A stretch of DNA of 64,000 nucleotides from Nesterenkonia alkaliphila. Its GTDB lineage: Bacteria; Actinomycetota; Actinomycetes; Actinomycetales; Micrococcaceae. The DNA lies in the NCBI RefSeq assembly GCF_009758175.1, contig NZ_WRPM01000038.1:36399-100398 (forward strand), written 5' to 3'. The first letter of the stretch is position 1. Each line of letters opens with the position of its first letter. Below, one piece after another: positions 36,027 to 48,407 of this stretch. The notes under the pieces are model-generated. The model saw nothing but the letters and a program-made list of their open reading frames with translations, ran no database searches and was not told the origin of the DNA. The translations under genes and the position numbers were made by a program.

Positions 36027-37361
36027 ATGGCCGAGCAGATCGGGGAGCTCGAAGGCCTCATCCGCGATGAGCGGCTGCGGGATCTGCGCATCGCCCTGGA
36101 CCAGCTCAACACCGGGGATATCGTCGACTTCCTGGAGCGCCTGGGGGTCAAGGACCGTGCCGTGACATTCCGGCTGCTGCCCAAGGACACCGCCGTCGAG
36201 GTCTTCGACATGCTGGACCAGTCGCTGCAGCACGAGATCATCGAGGGCCTCAAGGACGGCGATGTAGCCCACTTCTTCGAGTCCCTGGACCCCGATGACC
36301 GGGTCCGGCTGATGGATGAGATGCCGGCCTCGGTGGCCCGGAAGATGATGCGCCATCTGGACCCGCGTGAGCGCAGCCTGACCAATATCGTGCTGGGTTA
36401 CCCGGACGGCACCATCGGGCGTCAGATGTCCCCGGAGTTCGTGGCCATCCCCGAGCACTGGAGCGTCAAACAGGCCCTTGAGAAGATCCGGCGGGTCGGG
36501 GCAGATGCCGAGACCGTGTACACCCTGCCGGTGGTGGATCGGGCCCGGCTGCTCAAAGGGGTGGTGAGTCTGCGCCAGCTGATGGTCACCGGGGAGGAGA
36601 CCGTCATCAGCTCGATCATGTCGGAGGCCGACTCCGTAGATGCTGACCACGAGGCCGAGGATGCCGCCCGCCGCTGCGCCGACCGCAAGCACCTTGCAAT
36701 GCCGGTCACAGATAAGGAGCACCGGGTGGTGGGTATCTTCACCGTCGACGACGCCCTAGACATCTTGGAGCGCGCCGAGAGCGAGGACGCGGCCCGCCAC
36801 GGCGGTGCCGAGCCGCTGCACCGGCCCTACCTGTCCACTCCGGTGCTGCAGATCATGCGCTCACGCATCGTCTGGCTGTTCGTGCTGGCCCTGGGCGCCA
36901 CCCTGACTGTGCAGGTGCTCGACACCTTCGAGGAGACCCTGGAGCAGGCAGTGGTGCTCGCGCTGTTCGTGCCGCTGCTGATCGGCACCGGGGGCAATGT
37001 GGGCAACCAGGCGGCCACCACCATCACCCGAGCGCTGGCATTGGGCGATGTCACCACCCGCGACGCCTTCAAAGTGCTGTGGTCAGAGGCACGCGTGGGC
37101 ATTACTCTGGGGGCGACTCTGGGCGTACTGGGCTTCGTGGTGGCTGGGCTGGCCTATGACTGGGAGACCAGTGCGGTGATCGGCCTCACGCTGCTGTCAA
37201 TCTGCACCCTGGCGGCTTCCACGGGCGGGCTGATGCCGCTGCTGGCCAAGAAGCTGGGAGCTGATCCGGCCGTGTTCGCCAACCCGTTCATCACCACCTT
37301 TGTGGACGCCACCGGACTCATCGTGTACTTCATGATCGCCATGGCGGTTCTGGGGCTGTGA
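36027..37361 (+). CDS. mgtE: Magnesium transporter MgtE
   Basis: This 444-residue channel has an N-terminal MgtE_N domain (about 20-125), two CBS domains (about 130-250) that sense cytosolic magnesium, a plug helix and five membrane helices (about 278-444). The pore motif reads PLLIGTGGNVGNQAATTITRALALG. It starts 2 bp after purH and lacks its own Shine-Dalgarno, so it is probably coupled to purH translation. No magnesium riboswitch fits in the gap. Confidence 0.94.
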   Translation: MAEQIGELEGLIRDERLRDLRIALDQLNTGDIVDFLERLGVKDRAVTFRLLPKDTAVEVFDMLDQSLQHEIIEGLKDGDVAHFFESLDPDDRVRLMDEMPASVARKMMRHLDPRERSLTNIVLGYPDGTIGRQMSPEFVAIPEHWSVKQALEKIRRVGADAETVYTLPVVDRARLLKGVVSLRQLMVTGEETVISSIMSEADSVDADHEAEDAARRCADRKHLAMPVTDKEHRVVGIFTVDDALDILERAESEDAARHGGAEPLHRPYLSTPVLQIMRSRIVWLFVLALGATLTVQVLDTFEETLEQAVVLALFVPLLIGTGGNVGNQAATTITRALALGDVTTRDAFKVLWSEARVGITLGATLGVLGFVVAGLAYDWETSAVIGLTLLSICTLAASTGGLMPLLAKKLGADPAVFANPFITTFVDATGLIVYFMIAMAVLGL

Positions 37362-37453
37362 GCCGGCTCCGCCGGCGCGCGCTGGAACGGACAACATTGA
37401 TAGATTGAACCTGATACGTCTGCACGTTCCGACCTCGAGGGAGCTGCCGCTCT

Positions 37454-39670
<2,217 letters not shown>

Positions 39671-39690
39671 GCCGATAAGCTGCACTCAGC

Positions 39691-39759
39691 GATCACCCAG
39701 GTAAGTGTCGGTAAGCTCTCTGACAAGGGAGTATGTACTGACTACTTATCTGGGTGATT
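39691..39759. promoter_or_regulatory. Long inverted repeat around the oxidoreductase promoter (candidate operator)
   Basis: GATCACCCAGGTAAGT (39691-39706) matches the complement of ACTTATCTGGGTGATT (39744-39759) at 14 of 16 positions, 37 bp apart. The left arm lies upstream of the -35 and the right arm covers the -10, a layout suited to repression by looping or paired operators. It could alternatively fold as an icd terminator. Confidence 0.65.
39720..39748 (+). promoter_or_regulatory. Vegetative promoter of the oxidoreductase/GH13 operon
   Basis: CTGACA (39720-39725), 17 bases, TACTTA (39743-39748). The ATG follows 15 bases later, so the leader is very short and has no clear Shine-Dalgarno. 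Confidence 0.65.
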
Positions 39760-39763
39760 GTTT

Positions 39764-40747
39764 ATGACTATCTACGGATTCCACGCATCGCAGGAACAGA
39801 TCTCACCGGCCCAGCTGCTGCGGGATGTCCAGCAGGCTGAGGCCGCCGGCTTCGATGCTGCGATGAGCTCGGACCACTTCTTCCCCTGGTCCCAGCGGCA
39901 GGGCCACTCCGGGTTCACCTTCTCCTGGCTCGGCGCGGCCCTGGCCAGCACCAGCTTCCCCATCGGCTCAGTCTGCGCGCCCGGGCAGCGCTACCACCCC
40001 GCGCTGGCCGCCCAGGCCACTGCCACCCTGGGTCAGATGTTCCCGGGCCGCTACTGGGTAGCCCTGGGGGCGGGCCAGGCGATGAATGAGCATGTCACCG
40101 GTGAAAAATGGCTGGACCAGGAATCCCGCAGGGCGCGCTTAGAGGAGTCGGCAGAGCTCATCCGGCGGCTGCACCGTGGTGAATGGGTCAGCAACCACCA
40201 CGGTCTGGTGACGGTTGAGGACGCCTACCTCTACGACCGGCCGGAGACCGATGAGCACCCGGAGAACACAGTTCCGCTCTACGCGGCCTGTGTCACCCCG
40301 GAGTCCGCCCAGCGGGCAGCCCGCTGGGCCGAGGGCCTTATCACCCTCAACCAGCCCGGCGGCGCCCAGGATCAGGTGCTTGAGGCCTACCGTGAGGCCG
40401 GCGGCAAGGGAACGGTTATGCTGCAGATCCACCTCAGCTGGGCCGAGACCGACCAGAAAGCCGCCGAGATCGCCCACGACCAGTGGCGCACCAATGTGTT
40501 CGGCCCGCCGCTGGACCAGGACCTGCCCACCCCGGCTCATTTTGACGCCGCGGCGGCAGAGGTGAGCTTCGAGACGGTGACCGAGGCGGTATGGACGTCG
40601 TCGTCCCTTGATGCCCATGCCGAGTGGGCTGCTCAGGCCGGCGAGAAGTTCGAAGCGATCTATCTGCACCACGTGGGCCAGGAGCAGGCCCCCTTCCTGG
40701 ACGCATTCGGGGAACACGTGCTGCCCGCACTGAAAGGAGATGCCTGA
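39764..40747 (+). CDS. Luciferase-like flavin oxidoreductase (TIGR03885-type)
   Basis: This 327-residue bacterial-luciferase-fold protein begins TIYGFHASQEQISPAQLL and has SSDHFFPWSQRQGHSGF and LGAGQAMNEHVTGEKW. It resembles the family called probable non-F420 flavinoid oxidoreductase, often found beside a trehalose-synthase-like amylase, as here. The cofactor (FMN or F420) cannot be told by eye. I use the ATG at 39764; a TTG at 39758 is also in frame. It overlaps the next gene by a TGATG junction, so the two are one operon behind the operator-like repeat. Confidence 0.85.
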   Translation: MTIYGFHASQEQISPAQLLRDVQQAEAAGFDAAMSSDHFFPWSQRQGHSGFTFSWLGAALASTSFPIGSVCAPGQRYHPALAAQATATLGQMFPGRYWVALGAGQAMNEHVTGEKWLDQESRRARLEESAELIRRLHRGEWVSNHHGLVTVEDAYLYDRPETDEHPENTVPLYAACVTPESAQRAARWAEGLITLNQPGGAQDQVLEAYREAGGKGTVMLQIHLSWAETDQKAAEIAHDQWRTNVFGPPLDQDLPTPAHFDAAAAEVSFETVTEAVWTSSSLDAHAEWAAQAGEKFEAIYLHHVGQEQAPFLDAFGEHVLPALKGDA

Positions 40748-42435
40748 TGCGCATCACTGAGACTGCAGACCTCTGGTACAAGAACGCGATCATCTACTGC
40801 ATCGATGTGGAGACCTATCTGGACTCCAACGGCGACGGCACCGGGGATCTGCACGGAATCACCCAGCGGATCGACTATCTGGCCGAGATCGGCGTCAACT
40901 GCCTCTGGCTGATGCCGTTCTATCCCTCCCCGCGAAGGGACAACGGCTACGATATCGCCGATATGTACGGAGTGGACTCCCGCTACGGGGACCACGGCGA
41001 CCTGGTGGAGCTGATCCGGGTGGCCCATGACCGCGGCATCCGGGTGATCGCCGATCTGGTGATCAACCACACCAGTGATCAGCATCCCTGGTTCAAGGCG
41101 GCCCGCCGGTCCAAGAACAGCCCCTACCGGGACTACTACGTGTGGCGTGCCGATGATCCCGGCGACACCTCTGACCAGACGATGTTTCCCGACGTCGAGG
41201 ACGGGATCTGGACGTATGACGAGCGTACCGAGGAGTGGTATCTGCACCATTTCCTGCATACCCAGCCGGACCTCAACACGGCCAACCGGCAGGTGCGCGA
41301 TGAGATCGCCAAGATGATGGGATTCTGGCTTCAGCTGGGCGTAGACGGGTTCCGGGTGGATGCCGTGCCCTTCGCCATCAACCAGGAGACCCTGGTGGGC
41401 CATGATGAGCACGAGTTCGCCGAGCCCCATGACTACCTGCGCACGCTGCGCAGCTTCCTGCAGCGCCGGGCCTCCGGACAGGGCTCAGCCATTATGCTCG
41501 GCGAGGTCAACCTCCCCCATGAGGAGCAGCTGGCCTTCTTCGGCGGTGAGGACGGCGACCAGCTGACCATGCAGTTCGACTTCTTCACCAACCAGCGACT
41601 CTTCCTGGCCATGGCTCGGCAGCAGGCCGCGCCGCTGGCAGAGGCACTGCGCTCCCGGCCCACCCTGGGCGCAGAGCCCCAATACGCGAACTTCCTGCGC
41701 AACCACGATGAGCTGACCCTGGACCTGCTGAGCGACCAGGAGCGCAATGAGGTGCTCGATGCCTTCGCCCCGGAGGAGGAGATGCGCTTCGCCGGGCGAG
41801 GCCTGCGCCGCAGACTGCCCGGGATGTTCGCCGGGGACCCCCGCCGGCTGAAGATGGCCTACTCCCTGCTGTTCGCCCTGCCCGGCACCCCCGTGCTGTT
41901 CTACGGGGAGGAGATCGGTATGGGGGAGAACCTGGAGGTCCCCGGCCGGGAGGCGGTACGCACCCCCATGCAGTGGACCTCCGGGAAGAACGCCGGGTTC
42001 TCCACTGCCAAGCCCTCTGCCCTGGGCCGGGCGGTGACCCAAGGAGCATTCGGCCCGGAGCACGTCAATGCCGCGGATGCCCGCCGGGACCAGGACTCGC
42101 TGCTGCACCACATCACCCGGCTGGCCAAGCGCTACCGGGAGTCCCCGGAGCTGGGCTGGGGACAGTGCCAGATCATCGAGACCGGCGTGCCGGAGGTGCT
42201 GGCCCACCAGCTCAGCTGGGAGGGCAAGACAATGGTGCTGCTGCACAACCTGGGCTCCGAACCTGCGGTGGTCGAGTTCGTCCTGGAGGATCAGGAGCCG
42301 GGCACTGTGCTGATGGACCTGCTCAGCGAGGAGTCCTGCAAACTCGGTGCCGACCGGGACGCCCGGATGCCCCTGGACGGCTACGGCTACCGCTGGCTGC
42401 GCCTAGTGCGGGAGGGTGACCACCGACTGGTGTGA
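40747..42435 (+). CDS. GH13 alpha-amylase-family protein, trehalose-synthase-like
   Basis: This 562-residue glycoside hydrolase has the GH13 regions in order: GDGTGDLHGI, DLVINHTSDQHPWF, GFRVDAVPF (nucleophile Asp205), LGEVN (acid/base Glu253) and FLRNHDE (transition-state Asp321). The overall pattern is nearest to trehalose synthase, which interconverts maltose and trehalose, but related enzymes have other glucosyl specificities. No maltokinase domain is attached. It is co-translated with the flavin oxidoreductase. Trehalose is a compatible solute, consistent with the betaine importer nearby. Confidence 0.87.
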   Translation: MRITETADLWYKNAIIYCIDVETYLDSNGDGTGDLHGITQRIDYLAEIGVNCLWLMPFYPSPRRDNGYDIADMYGVDSRYGDHGDLVELIRVAHDRGIRVIADLVINHTSDQHPWFKAARRSKNSPYRDYYVWRADDPGDTSDQTMFPDVEDGIWTYDERTEEWYLHHFLHTQPDLNTANRQVRDEIAKMMGFWLQLGVDGFRVDAVPFAINQETLVGHDEHEFAEPHDYLRTLRSFLQRRASGQGSAIMLGEVNLPHEEQLAFFGGEDGDQLTMQFDFFTNQRLFLAMARQQAAPLAEALRSRPTLGAEPQYANFLRNHDELTLDLLSDQERNEVLDAFAPEEEMRFAGRGLRRRLPGMFAGDPRRLKMAYSLLFALPGTPVLFYGEEIGMGENLEVPGREAVRTPMQWTSGKNAGFSTAKPSALGRAVTQGAFGPEHVNAADARRDQDSLLHHITRLAKRYRESPELGWGQCQIIETGVPEVLAHQLSWEGKTMVLLHNLGSEPAVVEFVLEDQEPGTVLMDLLSEESCKLGADRDARMPLDGYGYRWLRLVREGDHRLV

Positions 42436-42515
42436 ACTGCCTATCCGGCGTGGCTCAAGGGCGCGTTCAGTTTAGGCCACTATATTTCGGGAGAATGTTC
42501 CTTAGGAGGCACACA

Positions 42516-43382
42516 GTGAGGCGAGTAACCTTCCCCATCGCCGCCGCTGCGGCTCTCAGTCTGGCCGCCTGCGGCAATCCCTTTGACTACACCGGAGAAA
42601 CCCCGGCCCAACCGGACCCCGACCGCGATTCGCCGCAGGCCGAGGAGATCCCGGCCTTCGGCGAGATCCGTGAGGAGGTCTTCACCTCGATGCTGGCCGC
42701 CGAGTCCGTGACGATCACCGGCGATGTAGAAGCTGGGGACGCCGAGCTGGACGAGCAGTTCGAGGGCCTTGACGATGACACCACCGGCCGGCTGGCCATC
42801 TCCGGAGCCCTGGACGGCACCGACTCGGAGATGAGCTTCTCCTCCGGCGGCTCCAGCTTCACCCAGCGTGCCGTGGACGGGCAGGAGTACTTCCACGGGG
42901 AGGACTTTGCCGCGCTGCTGGTCAGCGAGCTCGATGATGAGGTCGCCGAGTTGGTGGATCAAGAGTTCATGGAGGAGACCATCGGTGACTCCTGGGTGCT
43001 GTTTGAAGACGCCGAAGGGGCGGTGTTCTCTGCCGAAGAGTTCATCACCACCTGGCAGAACGAGCTGACCGGGGAAGATGTAGATGCCATGCAGGCCGAG
43101 TCTGGGCAGCGCGACGGCCAGGAGGTATGGATCTACACTGCCGACGGCGGAGCCAGCGAATTTATCGTGGCGGCCGAGGGTGAACCCTATCTGTTGTCCA
43201 TCACTGATGAGGATTCACACTTCGAGTTCACCGAGTGGAATGCTTCCCCGGCTCCGGAGGTGCCGGAGAACGTGATCACCTTGGACGAGATCGTTCTGGC
43301 CATCGCGGCAGAGCAGGGCTGGAACCCTGAGGATCTGGACTTGGACAATGACGAGGACACGGAGGATGACACCGATGACTAG
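42516..43382 (+). CDS. Acidic lipoprotein, family member 1 of 3
   Basis: This 288-residue lipoprotein (lipobox LSLAACGN, Cys at about 19) begins at a GTG with AGGAGG upstream; TATATT (42481-42486) is a good -10 box. It has an acidic linker, a globular domain with SVTITGDVEAG, and a C-terminal section GQEVWIYTADGG ... YLLSITDEDSHFEFTEWN shared with the proteins at 43375-44412 and 49844-50761. The overall shape recalls LppX/LprG-like lipid-binding lipoproteins, but I cannot confirm that. It overlaps the next gene by 8 bp. Confidence 0.8.
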   Translation: MRRVTFPIAAAAALSLAACGNPFDYTGETPAQPDPDRDSPQAEEIPAFGEIREEVFTSMLAAESVTITGDVEAGDAELDEQFEGLDDDTTGRLAISGALDGTDSEMSFSSGGSSFTQRAVDGQEYFHGEDFAALLVSELDDEVAELVDQEFMEETIGDSWVLFEDAEGAVFSAEEFITTWQNELTGEDVDAMQAESGQRDGQEVWIYTADGGASEFIVAAEGEPYLLSITDEDSHFEFTEWNASPAPEVPENVITLDEIVLAIAAEQGWNPEDLDLDNDEDTEDDTDD

Positions 43383-44412
43383 GACCACTGCCGCAAAGGC
43401 CAGGCTCTGGCGGAGCACCGGGATCTTCGGCGTCGCAGTGCTGGCGCTGACCGCCTGCGGGGACGATCCGGAGCAGACCACTGTTGGCGATGAGAATCCT
43501 GATGACACCGCACAGGAGAATGTGGACCCCGACGGCGCTGAGGACCAGGGCGATACCCCGGGGGAGATCGCTGATGAGGACGATGAGGAGCCGGACCCGG
43601 ATGAAGCGGACGACGACGCCGCCGCCGGAGATGCCCCCGAGCTGGCAGATATTGAGGAGGAGCTCTGGGAGAACTCCGCCAGCCAGGATTCGGTGACCAT
43701 CACCGCAGATGTGCCCGCCGAGCTCTTCGGTCTGGAGGACCTGGAGAACGCCGAGGAGGAGGATCTCACCGCAGAGGAGACCGAGGAATCGGACCCGGAG
43801 GCAGAACAGCCTGTCGGGGAGCCGATCCAGATCACAGTGGGTGGAGACATGGCGGGCGACGGTTCGGTCTGGGAGCTCGAGGGCCTCTCGGAGTATCTGC
43901 TCTACGACAACGGAGAGACCGTCTACCAGTCGGTGGCCTCCTTCATTGCCGAGTACCGCGCCCTGCAGCCTGATGATGCAGCCGGGCCCGATGCTGATGA
44001 GCTGGAGACCGCCCTGCAGGACGAGGGCACCTGGATCGATATGACCCTCACCCGGGGTGGAGAGATCGAGACACCGCAGCAGTTCGTGGAGGACCTCCGT
44101 TCCGAGATGCTGGGCACTGCCGGGTTGAACTCCTTGGGAGAGCTGGGAATCCAGGGCGAGGCTGAGAACCGCGATGGCCAGGAGGTCTGGGTCTACCTGC
44201 AGCAGGACGGCGAGGAGTTTGTGGAGTTTGTGATCCTTGCCGATGCGGACCAGCCCCTGCTGCACAGCATCAGCATGGATGTTGACGAGGTCCAGATGGA
44301 GATCAGCTTCACCGACTGGAACGAGTCCGAGGACCTGGCCGAAGAGGAGCCCGAAGAAGATGAGACCATCACTGATGAGGAGCTGAACTCCATCGGTGAG
44401 TCCCTTATGTAG
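43375..44412 (+). CDS. Acidic lipoprotein, family member 2 of 3
   Basis: This 345-residue lipoprotein (lipobox LALTACGD) has a strongly acidic linker (about 32-85) and an Asp/Glu-rich insert. The body repeats the SVTITADV and GQEVWVYLQQDG ... PLLHSISM ... SFTDWN pattern of its upstream neighbour, so the two are probably tandem duplicates. GGAGG nine bases before the ATG at 43375 lies inside the previous gene, and translation is coupled. Function is unknown; an envelope location is clear from the lipobox. Confidence 0.8.
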   Translation: MTRTTAAKARLWRSTGIFGVAVLALTACGDDPEQTTVGDENPDDTAQENVDPDGAEDQGDTPGEIADEDDEEPDPDEADDDAAAGDAPELADIEEELWENSASQDSVTITADVPAELFGLEDLENAEEEDLTAEETEESDPEAEQPVGEPIQITVGGDMAGDGSVWELEGLSEYLLYDNGETVYQSVASFIAEYRALQPDDAAGPDADELETALQDEGTWIDMTLTRGGEIETPQQFVEDLRSEMLGTAGLNSLGELGIQGEAENRDGQEVWVYLQQDGEEFVEFVILADADQPLLHSISMDVDEVQMEISFTDWNESEDLAEEEPEEDETITDEELNSIGESLM

Positions 44413-44460
44413 GACGGGGCCGGACAGCCGCTGACGGTGGTCTGCCGCCGCGACGCAGGG

Positions 44461-44482
44461 TAATTGTGAATTACTCATAATT
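44461..44482. promoter_or_regulatory. FurA operator candidate upstream of furA-katG
   Basis: TAATT-GTG-AATTA (44461-44473) is a perfect dyad, followed by ATAATT (44477-44482); TTGTGA and TCATAA form an overlapping near-palindrome. This AT-rich block in GC-rich DNA resembles PerR/FurA boxes. TTGTGA (44464-44469), 18 bases, CAAGAT (44488-44493) could be the promoter, with the ATG seven bases beyond. Confidence 0.7.
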
Positions 44483-44500
44483 TGCGGCAAGATAGTTGTC

Positions 44501-44974
44501 ATGACCACTGCGCAGCACCCCTGGCCCGAGACGCTCCGGGACTGCGGACTGCGCGTGACCCGGCAGCGCCTGGCCGTGCTCGATGCTGTGGCGGAGCGCC
44601 CGCACCAGCCTGCTGAGGCTATCCACGCCGAGGTAGCCCGCCGGCTCCCTGAGATCACCGTGCAGTCGGTCTACACCGTGCTGCACGATCTCACGGCGCA
44701 CCAGCTGCTGCGCCGCTTTGACCCGCCCGGTTCCGCGGCCCGCTACGAGACGCGCACCCAGGACAACCACCACCATGCCATCTGCACCCGCTGCGGCCGG
44801 ATCGAGGATGTTGACTGCGTGCACGGGGCCGCCCCCTGCCTGGAAGCCCCTGCCGGTCTGGGCATGGAGGTGGAGGTGGCAGACGTGGTCTTCCGTGGCA
44901 TCTGCCGCGATTGCGCGGCCCAAGCCGGCGCTGAACCCGCCTCAGCTGCGCCCCAGCCGCTGCCAGACTCCTGA
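44501..44974 (+). CDS. furA: Fur-family regulator FurA (peroxide-sensing type)
   Basis: This 157-residue Fur/PerR-like repressor has a winged helix (LRVTRQRLAVLDAVAERPHQ; TVQSVYTVLHDL) and a metal/dimer domain with NHHHAICTRCGRIEDV and GICRDC, whose Cys pairs bind structural zinc. It lies 55 bp before katG, the classic actinobacterial furA-katG pair in which oxidation of FurA releases both genes. The ATG at 44501 has a -10-like box seven bases upstream and no Shine-Dalgarno. The AT-rich dyad just upstream is the likely autoregulatory site. Confidence 0.93.
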   Translation: MTTAQHPWPETLRDCGLRVTRQRLAVLDAVAERPHQPAEAIHAEVARRLPEITVQSVYTVLHDLTAHQLLRRFDPPGSAARYETRTQDNHHHAICTRCGRIEDVDCVHGAAPCLEAPAGLGMEVEVADVVFRGICRDCAAQAGAEPASAAPQPLPDS

Positions 44975-45008
44975 GCACTCCTGACCCTGTCCACCTGATG
45001 AGTCCTGA

Positions 45009-47297
<2,289 letters not shown>

Positions 47298-47346
47298 TCG
47301 GAGCTGAGCGTCTCCCGGCATACCGCCACGGCGTTCACACCGCGAC

Positions 47347-47383
47347 CTGAGGCCCCCAGCGGAGTTCCCGCTGGGGGCCTCAG
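47347..47383 (+). terminator. katG terminator hairpin
   Basis: CTGAGGCCCCCAGCGG pairs perfectly over 16 bp with CCGCTGGGGGCCTCAG around a 5-base loop. A T-run is weak. Confidence 0.85.
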
Positions 47384-47631
47384 CCTCTCTGCATCACCTT
47401 CTAGACCTGGAAAGAGGCTGAGCGAATCGAGCCTGTGATGCGGGTTACCTGGGCGGTGCCTTAGAGTCCTCCCATAGTTCTCCCAAAACCTCCTGTTTGG
47501 GCTTTTCTTCGCTGCAGCGTTGTGGTCATGATGGAGACAGTTCACCTCGGGATGTGCTTCACAGACCAGGTGCATGGCGGAAAGCCCGCCCAGCATCAGA
47601 CCAGATGCAGTGTTTACGGAGGTAACTAGCT
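47384..47631 (+). other. Intergenic region with a second T-rich hairpin
   Basis: There is no gene I can support. CCCAAA (47482-47487) and TTTGGG (47496-47501) form a small hairpin followed by CTTTTCTTC, which looks like an intrinsic terminator although katG has already ended. This raises the chance of a short transcript of about 100 nt here. An ACGGAGG Shine-Dalgarno lies at the end, for the gene at 47632. Confidence 0.45.
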
Positions 47632-47832
47632 ATGGCTGCTACCGATAACAAGCTTCGCTCCATCGCAGGGATTCTCGGCATCGGATCCATTGCTCTCGTG
47701 GGCATCACCGCCTGCGATGACGGTGGCGACACTGAGGACCCGGCCGACAACGGCGGCGTCGAAGAGCCGGCCCCCGAGGAGGATCCCGCTGAGGAGGATC
47801 CGATGGAGGAGGACACTGAGGGCGAAGGCTGA
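47632..47832 (+). CDS. Tiny acidic lipoprotein A
   Basis: This 66-residue protein is almost only a lipoprotein signal (KLRSIAGILGIGSIALVG, then ITAC) followed by an approximately 36-residue tail of Asp, Glu, Pro and Gly. A strong GGAGG Shine-Dalgarno supports expression. The signal closely matches that of the gene at 47988, so the two are paralogues. With no folded domain, it probably forms a charged brush on the membrane surface; this is inference. Confidence 0.75.
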   Translation: MAATDNKLRSIAGILGIGSIALVGITACDDGGDTEDPADNGGVEEPAPEEDPAEEDPMEEDTEGEG

Positions 47833-47851
47833 TCCCTCAGCCCCCAAGCCG

Positions 47852-47875
47852 GAGCGCCTCAGGCGCTCAGCTTTT
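47852..47875 (+). terminator. Hairpin with T-run after lipoprotein A
   Basis: GAGCGCC-TCA-GGCGCTC followed by AGCTTTT. Confidence 0.75.
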
Positions 47876-47877
47876 AC

Positions 47878-47910
47878 GAACCCCCTTTCGGCACCGCCGG
47901 GAGGGGGTTC
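47878..47910 (+). terminator. Second hairpin after lipoprotein A
   Basis: GAACCCCCT (47878-47886) pairs with AGGGGGTTC (47902-47910). No T-run follows. Confidence 0.55.
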
Positions 47911-47987
47911 CCCAATGAAGCAGCAGAACTCCATACAGACTGAACATCACCTATCTCAGAACTGACCACATTAGGAGGTCACTTCCG

Positions 47988-48332
47988 ATGACAGACATCA
48001 CCACCACCAGCAAGCTCCGCACCGCAGCCGGAATCCTCGGCGTGGGCAGCCTGGCGCTCTTCGGCGCCACTGCCTGCGATGACAACGCTGAGCCGGAGGA
48101 CAACGGCAACGGCGATGTTGTTGATGACAACACTCCGGAGGAGAACGGTGGTCCGGAGGATGATGCCGGCACCGAACCCGAGGACAACGGTGAAGCCGAT
48201 GACAGTGCCCCCGGGGTCGGTGAGGATGAGGATGATGACCTCAACCTCGACGATGGCATGGACGACCAGGATGGCGAGGATGCCGGCAACGGCGGCGTCG
48301 AAGAGGATGAGGACCAGGAGGGCGACCTCTGA
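47988..48332 (+). CDS. Small acidic lipoprotein B
   Basis: This 114-residue protein has the same signal pattern as the gene at 47632 (KLRTAAGILGVGSLALFG, then ATAC) and an approximately 85-residue tail of Asp, Glu, Asn and Gly with almost no hydrophobic residues. AGGAGG precedes the ATG. The mature part is intrinsically disordered and highly negative. The tail may bind cations or keep other lipoproteins apart; no known domain is present. Confidence 0.75.
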   Translation: MTDITTTSKLRTAAGILGVGSLALFGATACDDNAEPEDNGNGDVVDDNTPEENGGPEDDAGTEPEDNGEADDSAPGVGEDEDDDLNLDDGMDDQDGEDAGNGGVEEDEDQEGDL

Positions 48333-48358
48333 GCTGAGGCAGGCCTGAAAGCACGCGG

Positions 48359-48393
48359 AATCCCCGGCAGGAGAAGAAGTCCTGCCGGGGATT
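48359..48393. terminator. Bidirectional terminator between lipoprotein B and the LpqF-like gene
   Basis: AATCCCCGGCAGGA pairs perfectly over 14 bp with TCCTGCCGGGGATT around a 7-base loop. It lies between converging genes. Confidence 0.88.
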
Positions 48394-48407
48394 TCCCCTG
48401 TGTAGGC

